A stretch of 64,000 nucleotides of DNA from Pseudomonas saxonica (GCF_007858365.1 NZ_VFIO01000004.1:62001-126000), one strand, 5' to 3'; shown: positions 27,578 through 36,661, counted from the stretch's first letter. Notes: a model not told the origin generated them from the letters alone. Program-made: numbers and translations.

Positions 27578-27600
27578 GTTGAAGTCCTTGAATAACCACG

Positions 27601-27716
27601 ACCCTCACCCCAGCCCTCTCCCAGAGGGAGAGGGCGCAGATATGGGTCGTACACACGATTGAGTCACTCCCTCGGTCCAGCCCCCTCTCCCTCTGGGAGA
27701 GGGTTGGGGTGAGGGT
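27601..27716. repeat. GGGAGAGGG-type palindromic repeat pair, copy 1
   Basis: Left half CCCTCACCCCAGCCCTCTCC and right half GGAGAGGGTTGGGGTGAGGG are inverted copies, each also internally palindromic (CCCTCTCCC...GGGAGAGGG). It lies inside the phosphonate operon between the binding protein and the FAD gene; it could stabilise the upstream mRNA or attenuate read-through. Same family as 31670-31759 and the array at 39137-39502. Confidence 0.8.
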
Positions 27717-27718
27717 GA

Positions 27719-28741
27719 TTATTGCGCCGCTTTCTCAGACTTGCCGTCATAGCGCTTGCGCCACTCAGCCAGAATGCTGTCGCGGTTCTTCGAAGCCCAG
27801 GCGAAATCATTTTTGATCAGCCGCTGCTCATAATCCGCAGGCAATTCAGTTTGCGGCTTGGCAATCCCCGGCTGCGCCAGCACGGCAAAGTTCTCTTTAT
27901 AAAGGTCCATCGCGGCTGCGCTGGCAGAGAAATCAGCCAGCTTTTTCGCCGCTTCTTCGTGCGGTGTACCTTTGATCACCGCCGTGGCTTCAATCTCCCA
28001 GCCCAAACCTTCCTTCGGTAACACGATGTCCAGCGGCGCGCCCTGACGCTTCAGCTGCACGGCCGGGTATTCAAACGAAATCCCGATCGGGAATTCGCCC
28101 GCAGCCGCCAATTTGCACGGCTTGGAACCTGAATGAACGTACTGGCCGATGTTCTGGTGCAACTCGTCCATAAACTGCCAGCCCTGCTTCTCGCCGAAGG
28201 TCTGCAACCAAGCGCTCACATCCAGAAAACCCGTGCCGGATGAGGCGGGGTTGGGCATTACGATCTTGCCCTTGTACTCGGGTTTGGTCAGGTCCTGCCA
28301 ACTCACCGGCTTGGTCAGCCCCTGCTTTTCAGCCTCGATGGTATTAAAGCAAATGGTCGCGGCCCACACGTCCATCCCTACCCAGGCTGGCGGGTTGGCC
28401 GTATCGCGGTAGTTAGGGCCGATTTTGCCCAGATCTTTGGGCGCGTAACTTTGCAACATGCCCTGCTGATCAAGAATAGCCAGGCTGGACGCCGCCAGCC
28501 CCCAGACCGCGTCAGCTTGCGGGCGGTCTTTTTCAGCCAGCAATTTGGCCGTGATGATGCCGGTGGAATCGCGCACCCATTTGATTTCAATGTCCGGGTT
28601 GGCTTTCTCGAAAGCCTGCTTGTAGGTTTTCAACTGCTCGGCTTCAAGGGCCGTGTATACGGTCAATCCGGTTTTCGCAGCAAACGCATTAAAGCTAAAG
28701 GCAGTGAGGACAGCAGCGGCAAGAGCCAGTGGCTTGAACAT
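27719..28741 (-). CDS. Putative 2-aminoethylphosphonate ABC transporter, periplasmic binding protein
   Basis: 340 residues. A signal peptide (MFKPLALAAAVLTAFSFNAFA) precedes an iron/thiamine-type SBP fold: LTVYTALEAEQLKTYKQAFE, WVRDSTGIITAKLLAEKDRP, PNPASSGTGFLDVSAWL, GISFEYPAVQLKRQGAPLDI. These match the binding protein of the putative 2-AEP importers found with PhnW/PhnZ-type genes. It delivers the aminophosphonate to the fused permease encoded just upstream. AAAGGAACC lies before the ATG. Confidence 0.88.
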   Translation of the reverse strand: MFKPLALAAAVLTAFSFNAFAAKTGLTVYTALEAEQLKTYKQAFEKANPDIEIKWVRDSTGIITAKLLAEKDRPQADAVWGLAASSLAILDQQGMLQSYAPKDLGKIGPNYRDTANPPAWVGMDVWAATICFNTIEAEKQGLTKPVSWQDLTKPEYKGKIVMPNPASSGTGFLDVSAWLQTFGEKQGWQFMDELHQNIGQYVHSGSKPCKLAAAGEFPIGISFEYPAVQLKRQGAPLDIVLPKEGLGWEIEATAVIKGTPHEEAAKKLADFSASAAAMDLYKENFAVLAQPGIAKPQTELPADYEQRLIKNDFAWASKNRDSILAEWRKRYDGKSEKAAQ

Positions 28742-28769
28742 GGTGCGGTTCCTTTGGGGTTTTTATGAG

Positions 28770-30485
28770 TTATTGCTCAGGAGCGCCCTGACGCCAGGCT
28801 TGGGAGCGACGCAGTACGCCACGTGAGGCCCAGGCCAACAGCAGGGAAACACCCACTGAAGTGAACAGAATCAGGGTCGACATGGCCGCAGCACCGCCCA
28901 CGTTGCCTGCGTCGTCCATGTTCAGTACTGCCACCGCCGCGAGGATCGTATCGGGGCTGTAGAGGAAGATCGCTGCCGAGACCGTGGTCATCGCCGAGAC
29001 AAACAGGTAGCGCACAATATCGAGCAGCGCAGGCAGGCAAATCGGCACGGTGACGCGCCAGTAATGCCGATACAGCGGCGCCTTGAGCGACAACGCAGCG
29101 GCTTCGAACTCACTGTCGAGCTGACGCAGGGCTGTGGTGGCGGTCATTTGAGCGGTGGTCAAATAGTGAGCAATGGTGCACACCACCAGCAGCGTCATGG
29201 TCCCGTAGAACACATGAAGCGGGTTGTCCGGCAGGTTGAAAAAGAACACATAGCCCAACCCCAGCACTAAACCCGGCACCGCCATCGGCACAAAGCTGAG
29301 CATGCGCAATGCCAGGTTCAGGCTCTTCTGGCCCTTGGTTTTTTCCATCAGGTAAGCGCCGGTGAAAATCACCACGCTGCCAATCAAGGCGACACAAACC
29401 GCCATCGTTACGCTGTTGCGATAGGCCAGCCAGCCGCCACCGGCCGTGTCATTGAACTGGTAGTGACTCAGCGATAACGACAAGTTATACGGCCAGAATT
29501 TGACCAGCGATGAGTAGACCGCCATGCCGAACACCAGCAGCAAGATGGCGCAAATCAGCAGCACAATGGCCAGATAGCAGCGGTCACGAACCTTCGACGG
29601 CTGCGGCTTGAACACTTGAGCTCGACCGCTCATAGCGTCGCCGTGCTGGCGGCGCAGCCACGCATCAACCCCGAAGCTGAACAGCGCAGGCAGCAGCAGC
29701 ACCATGCCTATCAAGGCACCCCGGCCAAATTGTTGCTGCCCCACTACCGCTTTGTAGGCTTCCAGCGCCAGCACTTGATAGTCGCCGCCCACCACAACGG
29801 GTACACCGAAGTCGGTTATGGTCAGTGTGAACACCAGGCAGAAGGCCGCAAACACGGCTTGCTTGGTGCCCGGCCAGGTAATGCTGCGAAACGCTTTGAA
29901 AGGGCCAGCGCCCATGCTTGAGGCTGCGTCGAATAACCGGGCATCGGCCAACGACAGCGCTGACAGCAAAATCATCAACGCATGGGGAAAGGTGTAAATC
30001 GCCTCGCCCAGCACGATCCCCCAAAAACCGTAGATGTTGTCCGCAATCAGCCCGCGCAACAGGCCCTGATTACCGAACAGATACACCAGCGCAATACCCG
30101 GCAACATCGACGGTGCCATCAGCGGTAACAACGACAGCCCGCGCCAGATGCGCTTGCCGGGAATCATTGTGCGTTGCAGGGCGTAGGCAAACAGGTAGGC
30201 CAGCGGCACCACAATCGCCGCCACGCTGAGGGACACTTTCAAACTGTTGCCGACCAACCAGTGGAAGTTGTCGCTGGTGACTAACTCCCGCGCGGCAATC
30301 CAGCCACCCCCCAGGCCCTCTTCGGCGCTGAAGCCGCGCCAGAAAATCGCCAGCAACGGCATCAAGACCGCGACGATCAATAACAGCAGTAGCAGCAGCT
30401 TGCCGCCCACCACGAATATCCGGTCACCCAGTTCAGCCCTTGAGACCTGTCTGCCGGGCAATGGCAGCGCCCTGTCAGCGGCCAT
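28770..30485 (-). CDS. Putative 2-aminoethylphosphonate ABC transporter, fused permease
   Basis: 571 residues holding two BPD_transp_1 permease halves in one chain, with about twelve membrane helices. EAA-type loops are visible in each half: LADARLFDAASSMGAGPFKA and LDSEFEAAALSLKAPLYRHY. A fused two-domain permease is standard for this iron-type importer group. Its ATG lies one base after the stop of the ATPase gene, with no clear Shine-Dalgarno, so it depends on translational coupling. Confidence 0.9.
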   Translation of the reverse strand: MAADRALPLPGRQVSRAELGDRIFVVGGKLLLLLLLIVAVLMPLLAIFWRGFSAEEGLGGGWIAARELVTSDNFHWLVGNSLKVSLSVAAIVVPLAYLFAYALQRTMIPGKRIWRGLSLLPLMAPSMLPGIALVYLFGNQGLLRGLIADNIYGFWGIVLGEAIYTFPHALMILLSALSLADARLFDAASSMGAGPFKAFRSITWPGTKQAVFAAFCLVFTLTITDFGVPVVVGGDYQVLALEAYKAVVGQQQFGRGALIGMVLLLPALFSFGVDAWLRRQHGDAMSGRAQVFKPQPSKVRDRCYLAIVLLICAILLLVFGMAVYSSLVKFWPYNLSLSLSHYQFNDTAGGGWLAYRNSVTMAVCVALIGSVVIFTGAYLMEKTKGQKSLNLALRMLSFVPMAVPGLVLGLGYVFFFNLPDNPLHVFYGTMTLLVVCTIAHYLTTAQMTATTALRQLDSEFEAAALSLKAPLYRHYWRVTVPICLPALLDIVRYLFVSAMTTVSAAIFLYSPDTILAAVAVLNMDDAGNVGGAAAMSTLILFTSVGVSLLLAWASRGVLRRSQAWRQGAPEQ

Positions 30486-30486
30486 C

Positions 30487-31563
30487 TTAAGCGAAGACCT
30501 GCAAGCTGCTCGGCGGCAAGGCTACAAAGATGTCCTGCGTGCCAAGACGCGGCATGTCTTGGGTGCCCACTTCAACGGTCAGCGCATGACCGGGTAGATG
30601 ATTGAGCTCAAAACTCATGCGACAACGATTGCCCAGAAAGGTGATTTCCTGGATCCGCGCCGGGAACAGGTTCTCTTCATGGTGCTGCGGGTTGACGCTG
30701 ATTGCTTCGGGCCGGCAAAACAAGCGACCCGAAGCCGCTCGCCCAGCATCGGCGGCCAGACGCATGTTCAGGCCACCGACCTGGGCATGGGTGTCGTTGC
30801 GATGTTGAAAAGGCAACCAATTACCTTGCCCCACGAACTCGGCTACAAACGGTGTGGCAGGTTTGTCGTAAATCTCTTGCGGGGTGGCGTATTGCTCAAC
30901 CTGACCATTGTTCATGACGGCGATACGATCAGCCATCAACATGGCTTCATCCTGGTTGTGGGTAACCATCAACGTAGTGATGCCCAGGCTGCGCTGCAGT
31001 TGGCGCAATTCGGTGCACAAATGCTCTCGCACACGGGCATCGAGCGCCGACATCGGCTCATCGAGCAGCAACAAAGAAGGCGCCGGTGCCAAGGCGCGAG
31101 CCAGTGCGACACGCTGCTGCTGGCCGCCTGAAAGCTGGCCGGGAAATTTCTTTTCACTGCCGGTCAGTCCCACCAGTTCCAGCATCTCGGCCACACGTTT
31201 ACGCAGCACCTCGCGTTGACTGCCGACGAGGCCGTAGGCGATGTTCGCTTCTACAGTCAGATTGGGAAACAGTGCGTAGGACTGGAACAAGATGCCGTAA
31301 TCGCGCGCCTGCGGAGCCAGGTCAGACACATCGCGATCGCCCAAATAGAGAACACCGCTGTCCTGACGTTCAAGGCCTGCTATGCAGCGCAGCAGAGTGG
31401 TTTTACCGCAACCGGATGGCCCCAGCAGGCACACCAGTTCACCTGCGGCCACCTCCAGCGAGACGTTATCCAGTGCGGTGAAAGCGCCAAAGCGCTTGCT
31501 CACATCACGCACCGTCATCGGTACGCCGGGTTGGGTCAAAGCGGTTGCAGTCGAACGGTTCAT
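30487..31563 (-). CDS. Putative 2-aminoethylphosphonate ABC transporter, ATPase
   Basis: 358 residues. Walker A GPSGCGKTTLLR, Q-loop FQSYALFPNLTVEANIAYGL, signature LSGGQQQRVALARALA, Walker B LLLLDEPMSALD and switch histidine VTHNQDEAM are all intact. A C-terminal TOBE-like domain (about 260-358) follows. First gene of the transporter operon, transcribed toward lower coordinates; TGAGGTG precedes the ATG. Confidence 0.92.
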   Translation of the reverse strand: MNRSTATALTQPGVPMTVRDVSKRFGAFTALDNVSLEVAAGELVCLLGPSGCGKTTLLRCIAGLERQDSGVLYLGDRDVSDLAPQARDYGILFQSYALFPNLTVEANIAYGLVGSQREVLRKRVAEMLELVGLTGSEKKFPGQLSGGQQQRVALARALAPAPSLLLLDEPMSALDARVREHLCTELRQLQRSLGITTLMVTHNQDEAMLMADRIAVMNNGQVEQYATPQEIYDKPATPFVAEFVGQGNWLPFQHRNDTHAQVGGLNMRLAADAGRAASGRLFCRPEAISVNPQHHEENLFPARIQEITFLGNRCRMSFELNHLPGHALTVEVGTQDMPRLGTQDIFVALPPSSLQVFA

Positions 31564-31669
31564 GGATGCACCTCATCAAGCAGATGAAGGCCATCCTAGA
31601 GAGGCAATGCGTACGGGATGTGGCAGCAAGGCAAAAACTGCCGATAGTGGTATTGGTGGATTTGGCTAG

Positions 31670-31759
31670 CCCCTCACCCCAACCCTCTCCCGGAGGGAGA
31701 GGGAGCTCGCTGTTGCCTTTAGTCCCCTCTCCCTCTGGGAGAGGGCTAGGGTGAGGGGC
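31670..31759. repeat. GGGAGAGGG-type palindromic repeat pair, copy 2
   Basis: CCCCTCACCCCAACCCTCTC ... GGGAGAGGGCTAGGGTGAGG: an inverted pair, about 90 bases. Its centre reads CTGTTGCCTTTAGTCCCCTC, the same as part of the 64-base unit in the array at 39137-39502. Lies between the LysR gene and the ATPase gene. Confidence 0.8.
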
Positions 31760-31767
31760 TTTTGAGG

Positions 31768-32634
31768 TTAGTCAGCACCCGCCATTTCCTGCGCCAAGCC
31801 CAAAAACGCCGCCGGCAAGCGCGCCGATTTACGCTCTTTAAGGCAGTACAGGTACTCGGAGATCACCGGCGCATTTTCCAGCGTCAGCACCTTCAGTTGC
31901 GGGTCATGCGGCACTTCCTGACGGGCAATGATGCTGATACCGATATTGCGCAGCACTGCTTCGCGGATCGACTCGCGACTGCCAATCTCCAGCAACGGGC
32001 CATAGCCAACACCCGCCTCTTCAAGCAGTTTTTCAGTGAGCTTACGCGTCGTCGAACCCGATTCGCGCATCAATAAACAATGCCCCGCCAGCGCGCTCAG
32101 CGGCACATGATCAAGCTTGGCCAACGGATGAGTGCGGTGCACCGCCAGCACCAGCGGATCGGCGCCCAGCAGCCGGCGGATCAGCCTTGGGTCTTCGAGC
32201 AGCTGCGATGATGCAGCAATATCGACCCGGTATTCGTCCAGCGCCTCCAGCACTTGCTGCGAGTTGCCAATGTCCACCGACACGTCAATCTGCGGCAAGC
32301 GTTGGCGAAAGGTTTTTACCAGGTCAAGAATGTAATACGGCGCTGTGGCGGCAAGGCGCAAGGTGCCGCTGCCCTGACCACTGTTGCGCAGAAAGAACTC
32401 AATCTCGGCTTCTTGTTGCATCAAGGCCTTGACCATCGGCAACAAACTTACGCCTTCATCGCTGAGGGTCAGGCGCCGACCGCCGCGGAAAAACAGCTCC
32501 ACGGCGTATTGACTCTCAAGCTGTCGAATCTGTGTGGTCACGGTTGGCTGACTAAGCCCAAGCTTTTTAGCGGCCTGAGTAATGCTGCCCAGTTGGGCGA
32601 CCCGGTAAAACGCTTTCAGCTCGGCACTCAGCAC
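31768..32634 (-). CDS. LysR-type regulator, probably of the phosphonate operon
   Basis: 288 residues from a GTG start. Winged helix at 1-60: AELKAFYRVAQLGSITQAAKKLG then LSQPTVTTQIRQLES. The rest is a LysR effector-binding domain. The GTG at 32634 is chosen because GAGAGG lies upstream and the next in-frame start would run into cadA. It is upstream of, and on the same strand as, the transporter operon, with the repeat pair between them. Its inducer is presumably the phosphonate. It is only 16 bases downstream of cadA, so some read-through from the metal-induced promoter is possible. Confidence 0.82.
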   Translation of the reverse strand: MLSAELKAFYRVAQLGSITQAAKKLGLSQPTVTTQIRQLESQYAVELFFRGGRRLTLSDEGVSLLPMVKALMQQEAEIEFFLRNSGQGSGTLRLAATAPYYILDLVKTFRQRLPQIDVSVDIGNSQQVLEALDEYRVDIAASSQLLEDPRLIRRLLGADPLVLAVHRTHPLAKLDHVPLSALAGHCLLMRESGSTTRKLTEKLLEEAGVGYGPLLEIGSRESIREAVLRNIGISIIARQEVPHDPQLKVLTLENAPVISEYLYCLKERKSARLPAAFLGLAQEMAGAD

Positions 32635-32650
32635 TGCGGCCTCTCTTGGT

Positions 32651-34942
32651 CTATTTACGCAACAGGCGCAAACCGTTAAACACCACCAACAAACTGACGC
32701 CCATGTCGGCAAAGACGGCCATCCACATGGTGGCCATGCCGAGGAAGGTTACCGCAAGGAAGATCCCTTTGATGACCAAGGCCAAGGCAATGTTCTGCTT
32801 GAGGATGCTGGAGGTCTGACGTGACAAACGAATGAATGCCGGTATCTTGCGCAGATCATCGTCCATCAAGGCGACATCGGCCGTCTCAATGGCGGTGTCT
32901 GTGCCGGCAGCGGCCATGGCAAAGCCGATCTCGGCACGTGCCAGGGCAGGCGCATCATTGATCCCGTCACCCACCATGCCAACGTGATGACCTTGGGCGT
33001 ACAGCGCTTCAATCGCCTTGAGTTTATCCTCCGGCAGCAAGTTGCCTTGCGCCTGGTCGATGCCCACTTGCTCTGCGATTGCCTTGGCTGTATGCGGGTT
33101 GTCGCCGGTCAGCATCAGGGTTTTGATGCCCAGTTCATGCAACTCGCGTATAGCCTGGCGGCTACTGTCCTTGACGGTATCGGCGACTGCAAACAGCGCC
33201 ATCGGCCCTGAACGGTCGCACAACAGAATAACGGTCTTGCCCTGTTCTTCCAGCGCAAAGAGTTTTTCTTCAAGCTCGGGCGAACACAGCTCCAGTTCTT
33301 CCACCAGACGATGATTGCCCAGGTGGTACAGCTTGCCGTCGATTTCGCCACGTACACCACGCCCTGCCAGGGCCATGAAGTTATCCACAGCGAGTAACGA
33401 CACGTTGTTATCCACAGCCGCGGTGGCCACGGCCAGTGACACCGGATGGTCCGAACGGCTGGCCAGGCTTGCGGCAAGTAACAAGGCCGTGTCAGCAAAC
33501 AGCGGATCAAGCACCACGTAATCGGTTTGCACCGGTTTGCCGTGGGTGATCGTGCCGGTCTTGTCGAGGGCCAGAAAGTCGAGTTTGTGGCCACTTTCGA
33601 GGTAAACCCCGCCTTTGACCAAAATGCCCTTACGCGCCGCTGCCGCCAACCCGCTGACAATCGTCACCGGGGTCGAAATCACCAGTGCACACGGGCATGC
33701 CACCACCAGCAGCACCAACGCGCGATAGACCCAGTCAAACCACACACCGCCCATGAAAAGGGGCGGAATCACAGCCACCGCCAACGCGAAGATAAACACC
33801 ACAGGGGTATAGATTTTCGCAAAGCTGTCGACAAACCGTTGCGTCGGCGCCCGTGCACCTTGTGCTTGCTCTACGGCGTGAATGATGCGCGCCAGCGTGG
33901 AGTTGCTGGCCGCGGCCGTGACCCGGTACTCCAGTGCTCCAGCCTGATTGATGGTGCCGGCAAACACTTTGTCGCCCACCGTTTTCTCGATGGGCAGGCT
34001 TTCGCCGGTAATCGGCGCCTGATCAATGGTTGAGCTACCCGCCACCACTTCGCCGTCCAGCCCGATTCGCTCACCGGGCCGCACACGCACGATCTCCCCT
34101 AGCGCGACGTCTTTCACCTCGCGCTCTACCCACGTGCCATCCGCTTGCTGCACGGTGGCTTTATCCGGAGCCATTTGCATCAGCCCCCCGATGGCATTGC
34201 GTGCCCGGTCGAGGGATTTGGCTTCGATCAGTTCAGCCACGGTAAACAGGAACATCACCATGGCCGCTTCAGGCCATTGACCAATCAATACCGCGCCGGT
34301 CACGGCGATACTCATCAAGGCATTGATGTTCAGGTTGAGGTTCTTCAGGGCAATCCAGCCCTTTTTGTACGTGGTCAGGCCGCCGCTCAGAATAGAAACC
34401 AACGCCACCAGCGCAATGACCCAAGTCGGTGCAGCATCGGTGAAGTGCAGGACTTCAGCGGCCAACGCACACACACCGGCCACGGCCAGCGGCCACCAGT
34501 GTTTCTTGGCAACGGGTGCTGGAGGGGTGTCGGAGTCCGACTCCAGCGGATCGGCCTGCATGCCGAGGGACTTGATGGCCGCAACAATCGGATCAGTGGT
34601 CGGCAAATCGTGGGTGACACCCAGCACCCGATTGATCAGGTTGAACTCCAGCTGTTGCACACCGGCCAGCTTGCCCAACTTGTTCTGAATCAGGGTCTGC
34701 TCGGTCGGGCAATCCATGGCTTCAATGCGAAAGCTGCTCAGGCGAGCGCCCGCTGTTGGCGCCGCGCTCAGCTTGATCACGCTTGGCGCAGCGGTGCTTG
34801 AACAGCAACTGTGCCCATGGCTGGCATGATCATGTTTTTCTTCATGGCCGTGATCGTGGTCATGGTCATGGTCATGGTCATGGTCATGGTCATGGTCATG
34901 ACCTGCGTGGGGTTTATGCGGGGTGTGAATGGAGTCGCTCAT
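32651..34942 (-). CDS. cadA: Cadmium/zinc/lead-exporting P-type ATPase CadA
   Basis: 763 residues. A histidine/aspartate-rich leader (about 9-45, a long run of DH pairs, then GHSCCSS) is followed by a metal-binding ferredoxin-like domain with the variant site MDCPTEQT, then eight predicted membrane helices. P1B motifs: VACPCALVIS (helix 6, Cys-Pro-Cys, Cd/Zn class), phosphorylation site DKTGTITHG, GDGINDAPALA. It pumps Cd, Zn or Pb out to the periplasm. The start ATG at 34942 is used; the earlier in-frame codon is a TTG. Divergent from cadR across the CadR operator. The DH run is encoded by a hexanucleotide repeat. Confidence 0.95.
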   Translation of the reverse strand: MSDSIHTPHKPHAGHDHDHDHDHDHDHDHDHGHEEKHDHASHGHSCCSSTAAPSVIKLSAAPTAGARLSSFRIEAMDCPTEQTLIQNKLGKLAGVQQLEFNLINRVLGVTHDLPTTDPIVAAIKSLGMQADPLESDSDTPPAPVAKKHWWPLAVAGVCALAAEVLHFTDAAPTWVIALVALVSILSGGLTTYKKGWIALKNLNLNINALMSIAVTGAVLIGQWPEAAMVMFLFTVAELIEAKSLDRARNAIGGLMQMAPDKATVQQADGTWVEREVKDVALGEIVRVRPGERIGLDGEVVAGSSTIDQAPITGESLPIEKTVGDKVFAGTINQAGALEYRVTAAASNSTLARIIHAVEQAQGARAPTQRFVDSFAKIYTPVVFIFALAVAVIPPLFMGGVWFDWVYRALVLLVVACPCALVISTPVTIVSGLAAAARKGILVKGGVYLESGHKLDFLALDKTGTITHGKPVQTDYVVLDPLFADTALLLAASLASRSDHPVSLAVATAAVDNNVSLLAVDNFMALAGRGVRGEIDGKLYHLGNHRLVEELELCSPELEEKLFALEEQGKTVILLCDRSGPMALFAVADTVKDSSRQAIRELHELGIKTLMLTGDNPHTAKAIAEQVGIDQAQGNLLPEDKLKAIEALYAQGHHVGMVGDGINDAPALARAEIGFAMAAAGTDTAIETADVALMDDDLRKIPAFIRLSRQTSSILKQNIALALVIKGIFLAVTFLGMATMWMAVFADMGVSLLVVFNGLRLLRK
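34855..34902. repeat. CATGGT hexanucleotide microsatellite in cadA
   Basis: Six perfect CATGGT units (34861-34896), with one near-match on each side. On the coding strand they read alternating Asp and His codons. Length changes by whole units keep the frame, so the His/Asp tract can vary without breaking the gene. Confidence 0.9.
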
Positions 34943-34974
34943 CAGGTTGCGTCCAATAAAGGTGCTTATTGCCA

Positions 34975-35005
34975 AGTAAAGACCCTGTAGCCACTATAGG
35001 GTCAA
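34975..35005 (-). promoter_or_regulatory. CadR-controlled cadA promoter and operator
   Basis: On the minus strand TTGACC (-35; complement of 35000-35005), a 19-base spacer and TTTACT (-10; complement of 34975-34980). A dyad with arms ACCCT and AGGGT (34982-35002) fills the spacer. The overlong spacer and dyad are the hallmark of MerR-family promoters, and the operator is practically that of P. putida CadR. Confidence 0.85.
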
Positions 35006-35028
35006 GCACCCTTTCGGAGATTGTCGCG

Positions 35029-35478
35029 ATGAAAATTGGCGAACTGGCGAAACTGACTGACTGTCAGGTCGAAACGATTCGATATTACGAGCGTGAAGGG
35101 CTGCTACCGGAGCCGGCGCGCAGTGATGGCAATTACCGCTTGTACACGCAGGCGCATGTTGAGCGCCTGACATTTATCCGCAATTGCCGCAGCCTCGACA
35201 TGACCCTGGAAGAGATCCGCAGCCTGCTTAACCTGCGCGACAGCCCACAAGACCAGTGCGAAAGCGTCAATGCGCTGATCGACGAACATATCCACCACGT
35301 CAAGGCACGGATCGACAGCTTGCAGGCATTACAGGCACAACTGCTCGACCTGCGACAACGCTGTAGCGCGGGCGCAGACAAGGATCATTGCGGGATTTTG
35401 CAGCGTCTGGAGGTAAGCGGCTCGGTAACCGCACCCGAAGGCGAGCCCAGCCATGTGGGCAGAAGCCACGGGCATTGA
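35029..35478 (+). CDS. cadR: MerR-family cadmium-responsive regulator CadR
   Basis: 149 residues. DNA-binding N-terminus MKIGELAKLTDCQVETIRYY, dimer helix, and a metal site built from Cys in DQCESV and in QRCSAGADKDHCG. The C-terminus is histidine-containing (SHVGRSHGH), as in P. putida CadR, where it adds a second metal site. With metal bound it twists the 19-base spacer to activate cadA. The ATG at 35029 gives the canonical MKIGELAK start. Confidence 0.95.
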   Translation: MKIGELAKLTDCQVETIRYYEREGLLPEPARSDGNYRLYTQAHVERLTFIRNCRSLDMTLEEIRSLLNLRDSPQDQCESVNALIDEHIHHVKARIDSLQALQAQLLDLRQRCSAGADKDHCGILQRLEVSGSVTAPEGEPSHVGRSHGH

Positions 35479-35485
35479 CCTACAC

Positions 35486-35620
35486 CCGTAGCAGCTGCCG
35501 CAGGCTGCGTCCGAGGGCGCAGCCGTCGCAAAACCGTTGATCGCGGTACAAGCAACAGACCGCGACGCCTGACTTTACGACGGCTTCGCCGCCGGACGCA
35601 GCCTTCGGCAGCTGCTACGG
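35486..35620. repeat. REP doublet (REPIN-like), copy 3
   Basis: CCGTAGCAGCTGCCGCAGGC at the left, GCAGCCTTCGGCAGCTGC into TACGG at the right, an inverted pair of the family at 17954. It fills the gap between cadR and the convergent thyA and may help end both transcripts. Confidence 0.85.
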
Positions 35621-35635
35621 ATTAAGCCGGGGGGG

Positions 35636-36607
35636 TTACACCGCCATTGGTGCGGTCATGGGGGCGTGGTGCTGATAGCCTTCAAGGCTGAAGTCACTCG
35701 GCTCAATCAGGCCTAGCCATTCAGGCTGGTAGATACCGGTTTTAGCAAATTCCGGGACGCGATCGGAGATCACCAGTTTGGGCATCGGGAAGGGTTCGCG
35801 AGTCAGCTGCTCGTTGAGCATGTCCAGGTGGTTTTCATACACGTGGGCATCGCCGATAAAGTAGGTGAACCAGCGCGGCGTATAACCGGTCAGGCGCCCG
35901 ATCAGGCTCAGCAGTGCCGCGCCTTCGGTCAAGTTGAACGGTGTACCCAGGCCCAGGTCATTGGAGCGAATGTACAGCGTCAGAGAGATTTCCCGCGTCT
36001 CGACATTCGGGTGAAACTGGTACAGCAAATGGCACGGTGGCAATGCCATCTCATCAAGCTGGGCGCAGTTCCAGCCGTGAAACAGGATGCGGCGGCTGCC
36101 GGGGTCATTGATGATGGTGTCCACGCATTGGCGCACTTGATCAATGGCTTTGTACAACACCACGTAGGCCTGACCGTCTTCTTCACCTTCAGCAATCTGG
36201 CGATAACCCTGGCTCAGGCACAGCTCGATAGCGGCCACGTTGCTGCGCTCGACTTGCTTGTAGGCAGGCCATTTACGCCATTGCACACCGTAAATTTCGC
36301 CCAGATCGTCTTCGCCCTGACGGAACGGGTTGGCCAGCCACTGTGCATTTTCATTGGCGTTTTGGTCCCATACCTTGCACCCCAGCGCGCGAAAGTCTGC
36401 CGCGCTGTTCACTGGGCGCAAGAAACCACACATCTCGCCAATGGCCGATTTGAAGGCCATGCGACGGGTAGTGATGGCCGGGAAACCTTCCTTGAGGTCA
36501 TAGCGCAACATGGCGCCGGGCAGACTGATGGTCTTCACACCGGTACGGTTGGCTTGCAAGGTGCCATTTTTAATAACGTTGGCAACGAGGTCGAGATATT
36601 GCTTCAT
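35636..36607 (-). CDS. thyA: Thymidylate synthase
   Basis: 323 residues. It methylates dUMP to dTMP using methylene-tetrahydrofolate. Active-site cysteine in [12 protein letters not shown], the arginine-rich [14 protein letters not shown], and [11 protein letters not shown]. Longer than the E. coli enzyme (264) because of an insert around residues 95-155, as in other Pseudomonas ThyA. The ATG at 36607 follows TAGGAAAA; 15 codons upstream are open but unlikely. 54 bases downstream of lgt, as in the classic lgt-thyA operon. Confidence 0.97.
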   Translation of the reverse strand: MKQYLDLVANVIKNGTLQANRTGVKTISLPGAMLRYDLKEGFPAITTRRMAFKSAIGEMCGFLRPVNSAADFRALGCKVWDQNANENAQWLANPFRQGEDDLGEIYGVQWRKWPAYKQVERSNVAAIELCLSQGYRQIAEGEEDGQAYVVLYKAIDQVRQCVDTIINDPGSRRILFHGWNCAQLDEMALPPCHLLYQFHPNVETREISLTLYIRSNDLGLGTPFNLTEGAALLSLIGRLTGYTPRWFTYFIGDAHVYENHLDMLNEQLTREPFPMPKLVISDRVPEFAKTGIYQPEWLGLIEPSDFSLEGYQHHAPMTAPMAV

Positions 36608-36661
36608 GGTTTTCCTACCGTTTGAATGCAGGGCTTCTATAAACCCTGCCATTCGAATGTA

